A DNA stretch of 53,342 bases from an uncultured Opitutales bacterium (lineage in GTDB: Bacteria > Verrucomicrobiota > Verrucomicrobiia > Opitutales > Intestinicryptomonadaceae). The DNA lies in contig URAJ01000012.1 of NCBI GenBank assembly GCA_900545715.1, positions 1 through 53,342 of the forward strand, written 5' to 3'. This document shows, piece by piece, positions 26,808 to 38,755 of this stretch (position 1 is the first letter of the stretch; every line of letters begins with the position of its first letter). The notes under the pieces are model-generated. The model saw only the letters and a program-made list of their open reading frames with translations. It did no database searches and was not told the DNA's origin. Both the position numbers and the translations under genes were made by a program.

Positions 26808-26859
26808 GCGGAGAGTTCGCGGTATCCCGTAATAGGGATTCCGCGACTGTCCGCTTTTT
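26808..26859 (+). terminator. Strong terminator or attenuator between rplL and rpoB
   Basis: A near-continuous stem of about 19 bp: GCGGAGAGT (26808-26816) with ACTGTCCGC (26846-26854), then CGCGG-ATCCC (26818-26822, 26824-26828) with GGGAT-CCGCG (26835-26839, 26841-26845), loop GTAATA, followed at once by TTTTT. It lies 32 bases after the rplL stop. The rest of the 492-base gap to rpoB holds the elements listed next. A weak GATAAT at 26924-26929, without a good -35, might allow an rpoB start. In E. coli the same gap holds an attenuator that lowers rpoBC expression relative to rplJL. Confidence 0.8.
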
Positions 26860-26931
26860 CCGCTTAAAATTCCGAAGCGTAAAAACGGAATAAAATTTAA
26901 GTTCTTTAAAAATTTTGCGAAACGATAATAC

Positions 26932-26991
26932 CCCAAATATTTTTGAGCAAACCTGTCCGAAAAAGTCGGATTTTCTAAAAAAATATTTGGG
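26932..26991 (+). other. Long hairpin in the rplL-rpoB gap, possible RNase III site
   Basis: A perfect 13-bp inverted repeat, CCCAAATATTTTT (26932-26944) with AAAAATATTTGGG (26979-26991), encloses an inner hairpin TCCGA-AAAAG-TCGGA (26956-26970). It is not followed by a T-run. In E. coli the same intergenic region contains an RNase III processing hairpin, so a processing role is a natural guess. Confidence 0.55.
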
Positions 26992-27078
26992 CGGCGCCTG
27001 AAAATATCGGGTGAATATTGCCGAAAAAAAAGAACGTTATTTGCAACTGCGGCAGTCGCCGTAGGAGCGCGAATCGGT

Positions 27079-27126
27079 CGGGATTGGTATGCCGCATTTT
27101 TTAAATGCTTGGGCATTTCATTCCCG
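27079..27126 (+). promoter_or_regulatory. Mutually exclusive hairpins in the rpoB leader
   Basis: Three segments follow each other: GCATTT (27094-27099), AAATGC (27103-27108) and GCATTT (27113-27118). The middle one can pair with either neighbour (loops of 3 or 4 bases). Around them CGGGA (27079-27083) can pair with TCCCG (27122-27126). The next 140 bases to rpoB are AT-rich with a T8 run at 27184-27191 but no further clear stem. Confidence 0.4.
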
Positions 27127-27268
27127 CAATGCGTTTACTTTTATTATCGGAGCAACTTTGCAGCAATAAAATCGGGCGCGCGTTTTTTTTACCCTCGCGT
27201 TAACTCGGGGCAATTTAACGTTTCGCAAAATTTTCAAAGAATCAAAACAACAAAGCATCTTCAAAAAT

Positions 27269-30200
27269 ATGTCAGAGCGAAAGAACTTTGGAAAATTGAA
27301 GGAAGTAATACCGCTTCCGAATCTTATTGAGAACCAACTCAATTCATATGTGGACTTCCTTCAAATGGACGTTCCTCCGTCAAAGCGCAGGCAGGTTGGC
27401 TTGCACGCGGTATTAAGCGAAATTTTCCCGATAGAAAGCTACGACGGAAAGCATAAGCTCGAATATGTCTCCTACGATCTCGTGGGGCCGAAGATGAGCG
27501 AAGTCGAGTGCATAAAAGAAGGCGCGACCTACTCAGTTGCGCTGCATGTCACCTTCCGCCTGCGCGAAGAGGACCGCACTCAAGAAGAGCGCATTTTCAT
27601 GGGCGACATAAATATGATGACTAAAAGCGGCAGCTTCATTGTAAACGGCGCCGAGCGCGTAGTCGTCAGCCAGCTGCACCGCAGCCCCGGCATCTGCTTT
27701 GAGCAGACCCTCCACAGCTCCGACAAAATGCTGTACTCCTTCCGCCTAATCCCCGACCGCGGCACATGGGTCGAAATCCAGTTCGACCAAAACGACCTTC
27801 TCTACGTCTATATCGACCGCCGCCGCCGCCGCCGCAAGTTCCTAATCACAACTTTGCTCAGGGCGTTCGGGCACAGCTCCGACCAGGAGATTGTAAATCT
27901 TTTCTACAAAGTAGAGGACCTCTCCGTCGAGAAGGCGTTGAAGATGGAAAACATCTCGCACTTTGTCCTCGCCGAGCCCGTTACTGACCCCGCGAAGGGC
28001 GTAGTGCTCCTCAAACAGTACGAGACCCTCACCACCATAGCCGTCCAGAAATTCAAGGCGGCAAATATTCGCGAATTTAAAGTCATTGACACTACCGTCG
28101 ATGACGGCGCAATAGTCCGCGCTATTAAAAAGGACAAGACCAAGAACGAAGAAAGCGCTTTAAAATACATCTATACGCAGTTGCGTCCGGGCGAACCCGT
28201 GACGACAGAAAATGCGCGCGCCCTCTTGCGCCGCACGCTGCGCGACCCCAAGCGCTACGACCTCGGCAGAGTCGGCCGCTTTAAGATAAACCAAAAACTC
28301 GGCCTGTCCACTCCCCTCGAAACCCGCATTCTTACAAGCGAAGACATCGTAGCAGGCACAAAGTACCTGTGCAAATTAAAGAAGGGCGAGGGCGTTATCG
28401 ACGATATTGACAACCTCGGCAGCCGCCGCGTACGCACAGTAGGCGAACTGCTCGCCAACCAGTGCCGCATGGGGCTTGCTAGAACCGAGAAGCTCATCCG
28501 CGAGCGCATGAATGCGACCGACCAGAACAGCGACTCCCTAACGCCTTCGCGCCTCGTAAACACGAAGGTCATGACGACTGTCATCCGCGACTTCTTCGCG
28601 AGAAATCAGCTGTCGCAGTTCATGGACCAGATAAATCCGCTCTCCGAGCTCACCCACAAGCGCCGTCTTTCGGCTCTCGGCCAAGGCGGTTTGAGCCGCG
28701 AGCGCGCCGGATTTGAAGTCCGCGACGTCCACCCCTCGCACTACGGCAGAATCTGCCCGATTGAAACTCCTGAAGGCCCGAATATCGGCCTTATCAATTC
28801 GCTTTCATGCTATGCGCGCATAAATGAATTCGGCTTCATTGAAACTCCTTACAGAAAAGTCGAAAACGGAAAAGTCCTCGACAAGATAGACTATCTGTCC
28901 GCCGACGACGAAGAGGGTCTTACAATTGCGCAGGCCAATTCCGAAATTAAAGACGGCAAGCTCGTCGGCCGCGTTACAGCGAGAAAATTCGACGAAGTGT
29001 TTGAAGTCGAGCCCTCGGAAGTTGACTACATGGACGTCAGCCCCAAGCAGCTCGTATCGGTCGCGGCAGGCATCATTCCGTTCCTCGAACACGACGACGC
29101 AAACCGCGCGCTGATGGGCTCTAACATGCAACGCCAAGGTGTGCCGCTCCTCAAAACCGAGGCTCCGCTCGTCGGAACGGGCATTGAAGGCCGCGTTGCG
29201 ACAGACTCCCGCACGGTGGTGCTTTCCGAATCGGCTGGCAAGGTTGCGAGTGTAGATGCAAAGCGCATAATCGTCACTTCCGACGGCGAAATGCCGAAAA
29301 AAGTCCAGGGTAAAATCAAAAATGACCCCGACAAGGGCGTATATGTTTATGAGCTCCGCAAGTTCATGCGCTCCAACGCCTGCACATGCTTTACACAAAA
29401 GCCGGTCGTCAAGCGCGGCCAGGCTGTTAAGGTCGGCACGGTTTTGGCGGACGGCGCGGCTACCGAAGACGGCGAACTCGCCCTCGGCAAAAACGTTCTT
29501 GTCGCCTTCATGCCGTGGAACGGATACAACTTTGAAGACGCTATTTTGCTCTCCGAAAAATTGATTAAAAACGACGTCTTTACGTCCATTCATATCGAAG
29601 AGTACGAAGTCACAGCCCGCGACACAAAGCTCGGGCCCGAAGAAATTACCCGCGACATTCCCAATGTCGGCGACGAAGCCCTCAAAAACCTCGACCGCAA
29701 CGGCGTAATCCGCGTGGGCGCCGAGGTCAAGCCGGGCGACATTCTCGTCGGCAAAATCACACCAAAGTCGGAAACGGAACTCGCTCCGGAAGAAAAGCTG
29801 TTGCGCGCGATATTCGGCGAAAAGGCGGCGGACGTAAAGGATACGTCGCTCGTCGTCCCGTCGGGCGTAAAGGGCATAATAATGGACGTGAAAACGACCA
29901 CTAAGAGCGACCGCGACAACGAAAAAATCTCAACGAGCGACATTCGCCGCCGCACGAGAAAAATAAACGAAGAGCACCGCGCCCAAACCGACAAATTGCG
30001 CGACGACCTCACCGAGGCGCTCTCCAACGTCCTCCTCGGCGAAAAAATCCCGCTCGACGTGCGCAATTCCGAAACCGGCGAAGTAATCATTCAGGCCAAC
30101 AGGAAAATCACAAAAACACTCTTGCGCCGCCTCGCCGCCGTCTCCAAGAACATCGACATCGACCCGTCTCCCGTGCGCATAAAAATTATGGAGATTGTCG

Positions 30201-31036
30201 ACAACTACCAGCGCAGGTTTGACGAGATTGAAAAGGAGAGGGCCCGCAAGGTCGATTCAATCGAAAATGGCGAAGGTTCCGAGCAGAATGTCATAAAGAC
30301 TGTAAAAGTTTACATCGCAACCAAGCGCAAGATTCAGGTCGGCGACAAAATGGCGGGCCGCCACGGAAACAAGGGCATTGTCGCCCGCATAGTTCCTGAG
30401 GAAGATATGCCCTATCTGCCTGACGGCACCCCCGTTGAAATCTGCCTGAACCCCATGGGTGTTCCTTCCCGAATGAACGTAGGGCAGGTTCTTGAAACGC
30501 ACCTCGGCTGGGCATGCAAAAAACTTGGAATCAAGGTAGCAACCCCAATCTTCGACGGCATAAGCGAAAAAGACATCCGCAAATACCTAAAAGATTCAGG
30601 GCTCCCGGAAAGCGGTAAGGTGCGCCTGATAGACGGGCTCACTGGCGAATACTTCGACCAGGACATCGTTGTCGGCTATATCTACATGATGAAGCTCAAC
30701 CACCTCGTCGCCGACAAGATTCATGCCCGCGCGGTAGGTCCGTACAGCCTCATAACCCAACAGCCGCTCGGCGGCAAGGCCCAATACGGCGGCCAGCGTT
30801 TCGGCGAGATGGAAGTTTGGGCTCTCGAAGCGTACGGCGCGGCTTATACGTTGCAGGAATTGCTGACAGTCAAGTCCGACGACGTGCAGGGCAGAACCAA
30901 GATATACGAGCAGCTCGTAAAGGGCGACAGCTCCTTGCAGGCCGGAACTCCGCAGTCCTTCAACGTATTGATGAAGGAAATGCAGGGTCTGTGCCTCAAT
31001 ATCAGACCCGAGAACAGCGACGCGCTAAACAAATAG
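27269..31036 (+). CDS. rpoB: RNA polymerase beta subunit
   Basis: 1255 residues. The rifampicin-pocket region (about 447-505) reads [19 protein letters not shown] then [15 protein letters not shown], with wild-type Asp, His and Ser at the usual resistance sites. One substitution is visible: Gln for Pro in the ALGPGG motif. The end of the protein has the conserved [20 protein letters not shown] block that packs with beta'. A run of six Arg (IDRRRRRRK) lies near residue 185. It follows a long structured leader and precedes rpoC by 44 bases. Confidence 0.98.
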   Translation: MSERKNFGKLKEVIPLPNLIENQLNSYVDFLQMDVPPSKRRQVGLHAVLSEIFPIESYDGKHKLEYVSYDLVGPKMSEVECIKEGATYSVALHVTFRLREEDRTQEERIFMGDINMMTKSGSFIVNGAERVVVSQLHRSPGICFEQTLHSSDKMLYSFRLIPDRGTWVEIQFDQNDLLYVYIDRRRRRRKFLITTLLRAFGHSSDQEIVNLFYKVEDLSVEKALKMENISHFVLAEPVTDPAKGVVLLKQYETLTTIAVQKFKAANIREFKVIDTTVDDGAIVRAIKKDKTKNEESALKYIYTQLRPGEPVTTENARALLRRTLRDPKRYDLGRVGRFKINQKLGLSTPLETRILTSEDIVAGTKYLCKLKKGEGVIDDIDNLGSRRVRTVGELLANQCRMGLARTEKLIRERMNATDQNSDSLTPSRLVNTKVMTTVIRDFFARNQLSQFMDQINPLSELTHKRRLSALGQGGLSRERAGFEVRDVHPSHYGRICPIETPEGPNIGLINSLSCYARINEFGFIETPYRKVENGKVLDKIDYLSADDEEGLTIAQANSEIKDGKLVGRVTARKFDEVFEVEPSEVDYMDVSPKQLVSVAAGIIPFLEHDDANRALMGSNMQRQGVPLLKTEAPLVGTGIEGRVATDSRTVVLSESAGKVASVDAKRIIVTSDGEMPKKVQGKIKNDPDKGVYVYELRKFMRSNACTCFTQKPVVKRGQAVKVGTVLADGAATEDGELALGKNVLVAFMPWNGYNFEDAILLSEKLIKNDVFTSIHIEEYEVTARDTKLGPEEITRDIPNVGDEALKNLDRNGVIRVGAEVKPGDILVGKITPKSETELAPEEKLLRAIFGEKAADVKDTSLVVPSGVKGIIMDVKTTTKSDRDNEKISTSDIRRRTRKINEEHRAQTDKLRDDLTEALSNVLLGEKIPLDVRNSETGEVIIQANRKITKTLLRRLAAVSKNIDIDPSPVRIKIMEIVDNYQRRFDEIEKERARKVDSIENGEGSEQNVIKTVKVYIATKRKIQVGDKMAGRHGNKGIVARIVPEEDMPYLPDGTPVEICLNPMGVPSRMNVGQVLETHLGWACKKLGIKVATPIFDGISEKDIRKYLKDSGLPESGKVRLIDGLTGEYFDQDIVVGYIYMMKLNHLVADKIHARAVGPYSLITQQPLGGKAQYGGQRFGEMEVWALEAYGAAYTLQELLTVKSDDVQGRTKIYEQLVKGDSSLQAGTPQSFNVLMKEMQGLCLNIRPENSDALNK

Positions 31037-31080
31037 CGCGCGCTTTCCAAAGCCAATTTTAAAATAGGAATTTTTTTCGT

Positions 31081-34000
31081 ATGGAAGAAAACAATACCAA
31101 TCAGGCAAATCAGGCTCAGGCGCGCGAAATTTTGGGTTTTGATTCGGAATCGGGGTTCGATTGCGTTTCGATAGGGCTCGCCTCGCCCGACACTATACGT
31201 TCGTGGTCGCACGGCGAAGTCAAAAATCCCGAGACTATCAACTACCGCACTTTCAAACCCGAACCGGGCGGCCTTTTCTGCCAGAGAATTTTCGGACCTA
31301 TACGCGACTACGAATGCGCATGCGGAAAATACAAGCGCATAAGGTTTAAAGACCAAGTCTGCGACCGTTGCGGCGTGGAAGTCACAACAAGCCGCGTGCG
31401 CCGCGAGAGAATGGGGCATATAGAGCTCGCAGTTCCCGTTTCGCACATATGGTTCCTAAAAAGCATGCCGAGCCGCCTTGGCTTGATTCTCGACATGACT
31501 GCAAAGGCCCTCGAAAGCGTAATATACTACGAGCGCTACGTTGTCATCGACCCGATGAACACCTCCTTTACATACATGCAATTCCTTACGGAGGAGGAAT
31601 ACCAGCGCGCGATAGACGCTGGCGACGAGTTCGTCGCAAAAATGGGCGCCGAGGCGATTAGGGATCTCCTTTGCAAAATCGACCTCGAAAAGCTCGAAGT
31701 CGAACTTACGGAGCAAATGCAGGCCACGCGCTCAAAGCAGATTAAGAAAAAGCTTTCCAAGCGTTTGAAGCTCGTCCAGGGCTTCATTGAAAGCGGCGCG
31801 CGCCCCGAATGGATGATTCTGGAAGTTCTGCCTGTCATTCCGCCGGACCTGCGCCCGCTCGTTCCCCTCGAAGGCGGCAGATTTGCCACCTCCGACCTCA
31901 ACGACCTTTACCGCCGCGTTATAAACCGCAACAACCGCCTACTTTCGCTCATGCAGATGAAGACGCCCGACGTCATCATCCACAACGAAAAGCGCATGTT
32001 GCAGGAAGCTATCGACGCTTTGTTCGACAATGGCCGCCACGGCCGCCCCGTCACCGGCGCGGGCAACCGCCCCCTCAAAAGCATTTCCGACATGCTCAAA
32101 GGCAAGCAGGGGCGCTTCCGCCAGAATCTTCTCGGCAAGCGCGTTGACTACTCCGGACGTTCCGTTATCGTCATCGGCCCGGACCTCAAATTGCACCAGT
32201 GCGGGCTGCCGAAGAAAATGGCGCTCACATTGTTTGAGCCCTTCATTATCCGCCGCCTCAAAGAGCTTGGGTTTGTCCACACCGTGCGCAGCGCGCGCAA
32301 AATGATTGAGAAAAAATCCCCCGAAGTCTGGGATATTCTCGAAGAAGTGACCCGCGGCCACCCGGTAATGCTAAACCGCGCTCCGACCCTCCACAGGCTT
32401 TCGATTCAGGCTTTTGAACCTGTTCTTATTGAGGGCGACGCAATCCGCCTGCACCCGCTAGTTTGCGCGGCGTACAATGCGGACTTTGACGGCGACCAGA
32501 TGGCAGTCCACGTTCCGCTCTCCTTGGAGGCGATAATGGAAGCCAAGCTGTTGATGCTTGCGAGCAACAACATATTCTCGCCCTCGTCAGGCAAGCCGAT
32601 TTTGACGCCTTCGCAGGACATCGTTTTGGGCTGCTATTACCTCACCTATGAACCGAGCCTCAAAAAGGGCAAGGGTGAAAGAGTTCCCCTCCTCGCGACT
32701 CTCCGCGAAGTGCAGGGTGCCCACGACGAAGGTATGCTGCATTGGCACGACTGGATTGACTATGTCAACCCCGACTATGGCAAGCAGACTATTTACGGCG
32801 ATCCGACCAAAAAGATAATCCGCACAACTGTCGGCCGCGTTATATTCAACACAATATGGCCCGAAAAGATGGGATTCGTCAATTTCACGGTTCCCAAGGG
32901 CAAGCTGGGCGACCTCATCTTGAACACGTTTAAGATCTGCGGCCGTTCCGAGAGCGCTCCTGTTCTCGACCGCCTCAAGGCTCTCGGCTTCCGCACGGCG
33001 ACTCTCGCGGGCATATCAATCGGTATTGGCGACATGGACATTCCCGCCGAAAAAGCGGGCATCATAGCCCAGGCTCGCGCAAAAATCAAGGAGGTCGAAA
33101 CCGAATACCACCGCGGTACTATTACAAAGGGCGAGCGCTCTAATAAAGTCATCGACATATGGAACGTAGCGACCGACGCAATCGCAAAGAAGGCGTTTGA
33201 AAAGCTCGCGCAAGTTCCGATAAAGACCTGCGGCAGGCAGCACATCAACCCCGTTTACTTCCTCATGGATTCCGGGGCGCGCGGCAACAAGGCGCAGGTT
33301 CGCCAGCTCTGCGGAGCCCGCGGTTTGATGGCTAAGCCCAACGGCGAAATTATCGAACGCCCGATTTTGTCGTCCTTCCGCGAAGGATTGAGCGTACACG
33401 AATATTTCATTTCCACGCACGGCGCCCGCAAGGGGCTCGCCGACACCGCCCTTAAAACGGCCGACGCCGGCTACATGACCAGAAAGCTGTGCGACGTTGC
33501 GATGGACGTAATCATCACCGAAGAGGACGACCACAATACAAACGGCATCTGGAAAGAGGCCATATACGACGGCGACGACGAAATAGTGTCTCTCTTTGAC
33601 CGCATAGTTGGCCGCTGCTCGAGCGACGACGTCCCCAATCCGACAAACCCGAGCGAAATCATAATCCATAGCGGCGAGCTTATTACCGAGGCTATGGCAA
33701 AGAAAGTTGATGCGCTTGGAATAGAGCGCGTAAAGGTAATGAGCCCGCTCACGCACTTGAAGCGCAACTCGATTCCCGCAAAGGCGTACGGCATAGACCC
33801 CTCGACGCAAAAGCTTGTCGAGCGCGGAACGGCTGTCGGCATTATTGCGGCGCAGTCCATTGGCGAGCCCGGCACTCAGCTTACGATGAGAACCTTCCAC
33901 ATCGGCGGTGTTGCCCAATCCGTAAAAGCGCCTGAAATAACAGTCCGCAACGACGGCGTTGTCGCGTACCGCGACCTGCGCACAGTCGAGCTTTCGCATC

Positions 34001-35286
34001 TCGACCCGACGAGCGGCAAGGAAATCAAGGGTTATGTAGTGCTCAATAAGACTGGCCACATCTTGATTCTTGACGACGACGGCAAGGAGCTTGAAGACTA
34101 CGCGATAGTGGCGGGCTCTTGGATAACGGCAGCCGACGGCGAGAAAATCAAGAAGGGCACGCAGCTTGCGCGCTGGGACCCGCACAACATTCCGATTCTT
34201 TCCGACCGCGAAGGCGTTGTGAAATTTATCGACATGATAGACGGCTTGACATTCCGCAGCGAATTTGACCCGTCCACCGGTCGTAGCACAATCACAATTT
34301 CCGACCACAAAGAAGACCTCAACCCGACAGTCGCGCTGCTCGACAGAAAGACGAAGGAGGTAATATCCCTCTACGCGATTCCGACGGGCGCGCAGGTGGT
34401 TGTCGCAAATGGCGACTACATAAGGCCCGGTACGATGATAGCCAAAACGCCCCGTTCAGCCGCCAAGACGCAGGACATCACCGGCGGTCTGCCGCGCGTT
34501 GCGGAACTGTTTGAAGCCCGCAGGCCCAAGGAAGCGGCGGAAATGGCGCGCATAGACGGCATAGTGAAAATGGCCGGAACGCGCCGCAAGAAGAAGCTCT
34601 TGAAGATAATCCCCAAAGGCGCGGACGAAAACGACGAGGGAGTCGAAGAGCACCTCATTCCCGCGAACAAGCGCATAACTGTCCAGGACGGAGACGAAGT
34701 TAAGAAGGGACAGCCCATCACCGACGGCGGATTCGATCCGAGCGAAATATTGGAGATAATGGGGCCGAGCGCCGTGCAAGAGTACATCCTGAGGGAAATC
34801 CAAAAGGTTTACCGCTCGCAGGGTGTTACAATTAACGACAAGCACATAGAAGTGATATTGTCGAGAATGTTGCGCAAAATCCGCGTGATAGAGCCCGGAG
34901 ACTCAGATTATTTCTGGGGGCAGCAAGTCGATAAATACGAATTTATGGAAACCAACAGAAAGATATCCGAAGCCGGCGGAAAGCCCGCGACGGGAGAACC
35001 TATTCTGCTTGGTATAACGAAGGCGAGCCTCGAAACTGAAAGTTTCATAAGCGCAGCCTCGTTCCAGGAAACCACGAGAGTCCTGACCGAAGCGGCGACG
35101 CTCGGCAAGCGCGACGATCTCACAGGTTTCAAGGAAAACGTCATAATGGGCAATCTGATTCCCGCCGGAACCGGGCTTGCGGCGTACCGCAAGTTGAAGG
35201 TAATCGCCGAAGGGGAGACGTTCCCGTCATTGGCTGAGGACTCCGCGGCGGTTGAAAGCGGCGAGCCCACAATCCAGGAGTCTTAA
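31081..35286 (+). CDS. rpoC: RNA polymerase beta' subunit, second zinc site lost
   Basis: 1401 residues. The first zinc site near the N-terminus is intact (CACGKYK and CDRCG, about 79-101), and the catalytic [12 protein letters not shown] loop is at about 464-475. The bridge-helix region [20 protein letters not shown] is standard. The second zinc-binding domain is degenerate: its four Cys ligands are replaced by D817 (in [10 protein letters not shown]), H892, P899 and A902 (in [14 protein letters not shown]). The surrounding sequence aligns cleanly, so this is not a frameshift. It forms the rpoBC unit with the preceding gene. Confidence 0.98.
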   Translation: MEENNTNQANQAQAREILGFDSESGFDCVSIGLASPDTIRSWSHGEVKNPETINYRTFKPEPGGLFCQRIFGPIRDYECACGKYKRIRFKDQVCDRCGVEVTTSRVRRERMGHIELAVPVSHIWFLKSMPSRLGLILDMTAKALESVIYYERYVVIDPMNTSFTYMQFLTEEEYQRAIDAGDEFVAKMGAEAIRDLLCKIDLEKLEVELTEQMQATRSKQIKKKLSKRLKLVQGFIESGARPEWMILEVLPVIPPDLRPLVPLEGGRFATSDLNDLYRRVINRNNRLLSLMQMKTPDVIIHNEKRMLQEAIDALFDNGRHGRPVTGAGNRPLKSISDMLKGKQGRFRQNLLGKRVDYSGRSVIVIGPDLKLHQCGLPKKMALTLFEPFIIRRLKELGFVHTVRSARKMIEKKSPEVWDILEEVTRGHPVMLNRAPTLHRLSIQAFEPVLIEGDAIRLHPLVCAAYNADFDGDQMAVHVPLSLEAIMEAKLLMLASNNIFSPSSGKPILTPSQDIVLGCYYLTYEPSLKKGKGERVPLLATLREVQGAHDEGMLHWHDWIDYVNPDYGKQTIYGDPTKKIIRTTVGRVIFNTIWPEKMGFVNFTVPKGKLGDLILNTFKICGRSESAPVLDRLKALGFRTATLAGISIGIGDMDIPAEKAGIIAQARAKIKEVETEYHRGTITKGERSNKVIDIWNVATDAIAKKAFEKLAQVPIKTCGRQHINPVYFLMDSGARGNKAQVRQLCGARGLMAKPNGEIIERPILSSFREGLSVHEYFISTHGARKGLADTALKTADAGYMTRKLCDVAMDVIITEEDDHNTNGIWKEAIYDGDDEIVSLFDRIVGRCSSDDVPNPTNPSEIIIHSGELITEAMAKKVDALGIERVKVMSPLTHLKRNSIPAKAYGIDPSTQKLVERGTAVGIIAAQSIGEPGTQLTMRTFHIGGVAQSVKAPEITVRNDGVVAYRDLRTVELSHLDPTSGKEIKGYVVLNKTGHILILDDDGKELEDYAIVAGSWITAADGEKIKKGTQLARWDPHNIPILSDREGVVKFIDMIDGLTFRSEFDPSTGRSTITISDHKEDLNPTVALLDRKTKEVISLYAIPTGAQVVVANGDYIRPGTMIAKTPRSAAKTQDITGGLPRVAELFEARRPKEAAEMARIDGIVKMAGTRRKKKLLKIIPKGADENDEGVEEHLIPANKRITVQDGDEVKKGQPITDGGFDPSEILEIMGPSAVQEYILREIQKVYRSQGVTINDKHIEVILSRMLRKIRVIEPGDSDYFWGQQVDKYEFMETNRKISEAGGKPATGEPILLGITKASLETESFISAASFQETTRVLTEAATLGKRDDLTGFKENVIMGNLIPAGTGLAAYRKLKVIAEGETFPSLAEDSAAVESGEPTIQES

Positions 35287-35670
35287 CCGACTTCTTTCTT
35301 TCGGAGCAGCCGGCGGATTTTTTAATGCAGGCGCGAGAGCGCTATAAAAAATTCCCGGCAAAAAACGGCGGTGGTCCGAATTTTGGTTTTGAAAAAAACT
35401 ATGAGGCGGCGGCCCGAGCTCCAGAATCCCTCCCGGAGGTTGCCCTTGTTTTGGAATGCGAACCGCCTTCCCAAACTGGAAGGTCACCGAGCGTTTTAAC
35501 AAAGCGCGAGGCGCCGGCAAAAGCGGCGCGGCGCATTCATGAAACGACGTTTGCAAAGGGAAATTTCGGGATACAAAAAATAATAATCCAAAAAATTAAA
35601 AAATAAAACTTGCCAAGAGCAGATGAATATATACTTTCATTCATCTTTCTCTTTATAAAAGACACAAAAT
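35287..35670 (+). other. rpoC-rpsL intergenic region with palindrome
   Basis: No supported gene is seen. GC-rich short hairpins occur (GCGC-GAGA-GCGC at 35331-35342, GCGCC/GGCGC near 35511-35530), but no clear terminator. Near the end, the inverted repeat GATGAAT/ATTCATC (35622-35628, 35639-35645) overlaps a TATACT -10-like box (35630-35635); a TTGCCA lies only 14 bases upstream of it. It may be a promoter-operator for the str operon or a weak hairpin. rpsL itself has no strong Shine-Dalgarno. Confidence 0.4.
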
Positions 35671-36054
35671 ATGCCTACAATTAACCAGTTAGTTCGCAAG
35701 CCGCGCACATTGGTGGTATCGAAGACCAAAGCGCCGGCGTTAAAGTCGAATCCGTTTCGCCGCGGTGTGTGCGTGCAGGTAATGACCCGCACTCCTAAAA
35801 AGCCGAATTCCGCTATCCGCAAGGTCGCGAAAGTGCGCCTTACTTCCGGATACGAAGTAATCGCCTACATTCCCGACGAAGGTCACTCCCTCCAAGAGCA
35901 CAGCGTTGTCCTCGTGCGCGGTGGCCGCGTAAAGGACCTCCCCGGCGTCCGCTACCACATCGTCCGCGGCGCGCTCGACTGCATGGGTGTTGAAAAACGC
36001 CGCCGCAGCCGCTCCAAGTATGGCGTAAAACGTCCTAAGGCGGCAAAGAAATAA
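35671..36054 (+). CDS. rpsL: Ribosomal protein S12 (uS12)
   Basis: 127 residues, normal length. The decoding-centre motif [20 protein letters not shown] and the [20 protein letters not shown] block are present, with streptomycin-sensitive Lys residues at the usual sites. First gene of rpsL-rpsG-fusA-rpsJ. The usual GEGHNLQ reads DEGHSLQ. Confidence 0.97.
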   Translation: MPTINQLVRKPRTLVVSKTKAPALKSNPFRRGVCVQVMTRTPKKPNSAIRKVAKVRLTSGYEVIAYIPDEGHSLQEHSVVLVRGGRVKDLPGVRYHIVRGALDCMGVEKRRRSRSKYGVKRPKAAKK

Positions 36055-36077
36055 ACATTTAAATTCAAGGCAGAAAT

Positions 36078-36551
36078 ATGTCACGCAGACACAGAGCTGA
36101 AAAAAGAGAACGCGTTCCGGATTCCCGCTATAAGAGCCCGCTCGTTAGCCACCTCATAAATATGGTGATGAAAAACGGTAAAAAGACCGTTGCCGAACGC
36201 ATAGTTTACGGCGCTATTGAACGCGTCAGCGAAAAACTCGAAAAGGGCGATCCCATCGACCTCCTCTTGGGTGCTCTCGAAAATATCCGCCCCAAGCTCG
36301 AGGTAAAATCGCGCAGAGTTGGTGGTGCAACCTACCAAGTTCCCGTCGAAGTTTCCTTTGACCGTCAGCAGACGCTCGCATTCCGCTGGCTCATCGACGC
36401 CGCCAACAACCGCAAGGGTGTTGCAATGTCGGAAGCTCTCGCATCGGAACTCGTGGACGCCTACAACAACACTGGCACAGTGGTAAAAAAACGCGAAGAC
36501 GTTCACAAGATGGCGCAGTCCAACAGGGCGTTTGCGCACCTTCGCTGGTGA
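36078..36551 (+). CDS. rpsG: Ribosomal protein S7 (uS7)
   Basis: 157 residues. MSRRHRAEKRERVPD start (RRHRAEKR instead of the more usual RRREVPKR), SHLINMVMKNGKKTVAERIVYGA and RRVGGATYQVPVEV. S7 nucleates assembly of the 30S head. 23 bases after rpsL. Confidence 0.97.
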   Translation: MSRRHRAEKRERVPDSRYKSPLVSHLINMVMKNGKKTVAERIVYGAIERVSEKLEKGDPIDLLLGALENIRPKLEVKSRRVGGATYQVPVEVSFDRQQTLAFRWLIDAANNRKGVAMSEALASELVDAYNNTGTVVKKREDVHKMAQSNRAFAHLRW

Positions 36552-36574
36552 TAACCGCTAACGGATTTTTATAA

Positions 36575-38734
36575 ATGGCAACTTTATCTCCAAAAAATTC
36601 CCCCAATAGGCCGAAGCCGCTCGAATACACGAGAAACATCGGTATATCGGCGCACATCGACGCCGGCAAAACGACTTGCTCCGAGCGAATCCTGTTTTAC
36701 AGCGGCGTTGTCCACAAAATAGGCGAAGTGCACGAAGGCACGGCTGTCACCGACTGGATGGAACAGGAACGCGAACGCGGTATCACCATCACGTCCTCCG
36801 CAATCAGCTGCAACTGGACGACCAGAGAGGGCCCATACAAGGGTATCGAGCACCAGATAAACCTCATCGACACCCCCGGACACGTAGACTTTACTGCAGA
36901 AGTTGAGCGTTCTCTCCGCGTTCTCGACGGTGCGGTCGCCGTATTCTGCGCGGTTGCGGGCGTGCAGCCCCAGTCGGAAACCGTCTGGCGCCAGATGAAC
37001 AAATACAGCGTTCCGCGCATTGCGTTCATCAATAAGATGGACAGAACGGGCGCCGACTTCTACGGAGCCGTTGAAGACATCAAGACAAAGCTCAATGGAA
37101 ATCCCCACCCGATATATCTGCCTATCGGTTCAGAGGACAAATTGAAGGGTCTTATAGACCTCGTCACGATGAAGGCTTTTGTCTATGACGAAAACGACCC
37201 GCAGGGCGTAAAATTCGACATTGTTGAAATTCCCGCCGAATATAAAGAGAAGGCCGAACAGTACAGGGCGAGCCTCATTGAAGGCGTTGCGGATTTCGAC
37301 GACGACATAATGGAGCGCTTCCTCGAAGGCGAAACCAATTTTGAACCCGACGAACTCAGGCGCGCAATCCGCAAGGCGACTCTTTCGCGCAAATTTGTCG
37401 CGGTAATTCCCGGCTCGGCTTTCAAGAACAAGGGCGTGCAGATGCTGATGAATGCGGTTGTCGATTACCTGCCTTCTCCGCTCGACGTTCCCCCGATTAA
37501 GGCCTTCGCGGAAGGCGACGAAGACACTCCGTCTCTGGAAATAGTTCCCGACGACTTTGCGCCGCCGACAGCTTTGGCTTTCAAACTTTGGAGCGACCCG
37601 TTTGTAGGAAAACTCATATTCGTCCGCGTATATACCGGCTGCCTCAAGAAGGGCATGACTGTGTACAATCCGCGCTCCCGCAAATCCGAGCGCATTTCCC
37701 GCCTGCTTATCATCAAGGCTGACAAGCGCGACGATATTGAAGAAGCATACAGCGGCTCGATATGCGCCATAATCGGCGCAAAGGACATCGTGACGGGCGA
37801 CACTCTGTGCGACCGCGACCACGAAGTTCGCCTCGAGCCCCCGACATTCCCCGATACGGTTATCTCGATGAGCATCGAGCCCAAGAGTAAAGCCGACCAG
37901 GAAAAACTCTCCATTGCGCTGCAGCGCCTGGCTGAGGAGGACCCGACATTCGTCGTTAAGAGCGACTCCGAAACGGGGCAGACCCTCATTTCCGGCATGG
38001 GCGAACTCCACCTCGAAATTATCCGCGACCGACTCTTCCGCGAGTTCAAGGTCGAGGCCGATTCCGGCAAGCCGCAGATCGCCTACCGCGAAACTATCAC
38101 CAAGAAGGCGCACGGCGTTGGAAAGTTCGTCCGCCAGTCCGGCGGCCGCGGTCAGTACGGGCACGCCGAAATTGACATCGAGCCTCTCGAAAAGGGCAAG
38201 CACTACGAATTTGTCAACGCAATTGTTGGCGGCGTAATCCCCAAGGAATACATAAAGCCGACGGAAGACGGAATAAAAGAAGCTATGCTCAACGGCGTTG
38301 TCGCGGGCTATCCCGTAGTCGATGTAAAAGTGACGCTCGTATTTGGTTCATTCCACGAAGTTGACTCTTCTGAAATGGCATTTAAGATGGCCGGCATATT
38401 TGCGTTCAAGGATGCGATGAAAAATGCGGGTCCGATACTCTTGGAGCCGATAATGAAGGTCGAAGTGACGACCCCCGACGAATATCAGGGCGACATCATG
38501 GGCGACATCAACCGCCGCCGCGGACAAATCCAAGGCATGGAGACGAAGGGCAACCTTTGCCACATCAAGGCGTTCATACCGCTGGAAACGATGTTCGGGT
38601 ATGCGACGGACATACGCTCGCTCTCGAGCGGCCGCGCGTCGTATTCGATGGAGCCGAGCCACTTCGAGCAGGTTCCCAACAACGTCCTCAAACAGGTACA
38701 GGAAGGCGCAGCCCGCAAGGTTGCAAGATCGTAA
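36575..38734 (+). CDS. fusA: Elongation factor G
   Basis: 719 residues, full length with five domains. G1 AHIDAGKTT (26-34), the normal switch [10 protein letters not shown]3 DTPGHVDF and G4 NKMD are all present, unlike the altered switch I in this genome's EF-Tu. Domain IV has the [13 protein letters not shown] loop. It drives translocation and, with RRF, ribosome recycling. 23 bases after rpsG; tuf does not follow it, as it does in many str operons. Confidence 0.98.
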   Translation: MATLSPKNSPNRPKPLEYTRNIGISAHIDAGKTTCSERILFYSGVVHKIGEVHEGTAVTDWMEQERERGITITSSAISCNWTTREGPYKGIEHQINLIDTPGHVDFTAEVERSLRVLDGAVAVFCAVAGVQPQSETVWRQMNKYSVPRIAFINKMDRTGADFYGAVEDIKTKLNGNPHPIYLPIGSEDKLKGLIDLVTMKAFVYDENDPQGVKFDIVEIPAEYKEKAEQYRASLIEGVADFDDDIMERFLEGETNFEPDELRRAIRKATLSRKFVAVIPGSAFKNKGVQMLMNAVVDYLPSPLDVPPIKAFAEGDEDTPSLEIVPDDFAPPTALAFKLWSDPFVGKLIFVRVYTGCLKKGMTVYNPRSRKSERISRLLIIKADKRDDIEEAYSGSICAIIGAKDIVTGDTLCDRDHEVRLEPPTFPDTVISMSIEPKSKADQEKLSIALQRLAEEDPTFVVKSDSETGQTLISGMGELHLEIIRDRLFREFKVEADSGKPQIAYRETITKKAHGVGKFVRQSGGRGQYGHAEIDIEPLEKGKHYEFVNAIVGGVIPKEYIKPTEDGIKEAMLNGVVAGYPVVDVKVTLVFGSFHEVDSSEMAFKMAGIFAFKDAMKNAGPILLEPIMKVEVTTPDEYQGDIMGDINRRRGQIQGMETKGNLCHIKAFIPLETMFGYATDIRSLSSGRASYSMEPSHFEQVPNNVLKQVQEGAARKVARS

Positions 38735-38755
38735 CATTTAAACAACGAAAGCAAA

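Noticed and set aside
27822..27839. Run of six CGC codons in rpoB as a possible repeat expansion
   Set aside because: It falls in a naturally Arg-rich segment of beta and keeps the frame; no sign of slippage beyond this.
33016..34308. 430-codon open frame antisense to rpoC
   Set aside because: Shadow of rpoC caused by biased codon use; rpoC is unambiguous here.
35325..35606. 93-codon open frame between rpoC and rpsL
   Set aside because: No Shine-Dalgarno, low-complexity Arg/Ala/Lys composition, no recognisable domain, and it spans hairpin-forming noncoding sequence.
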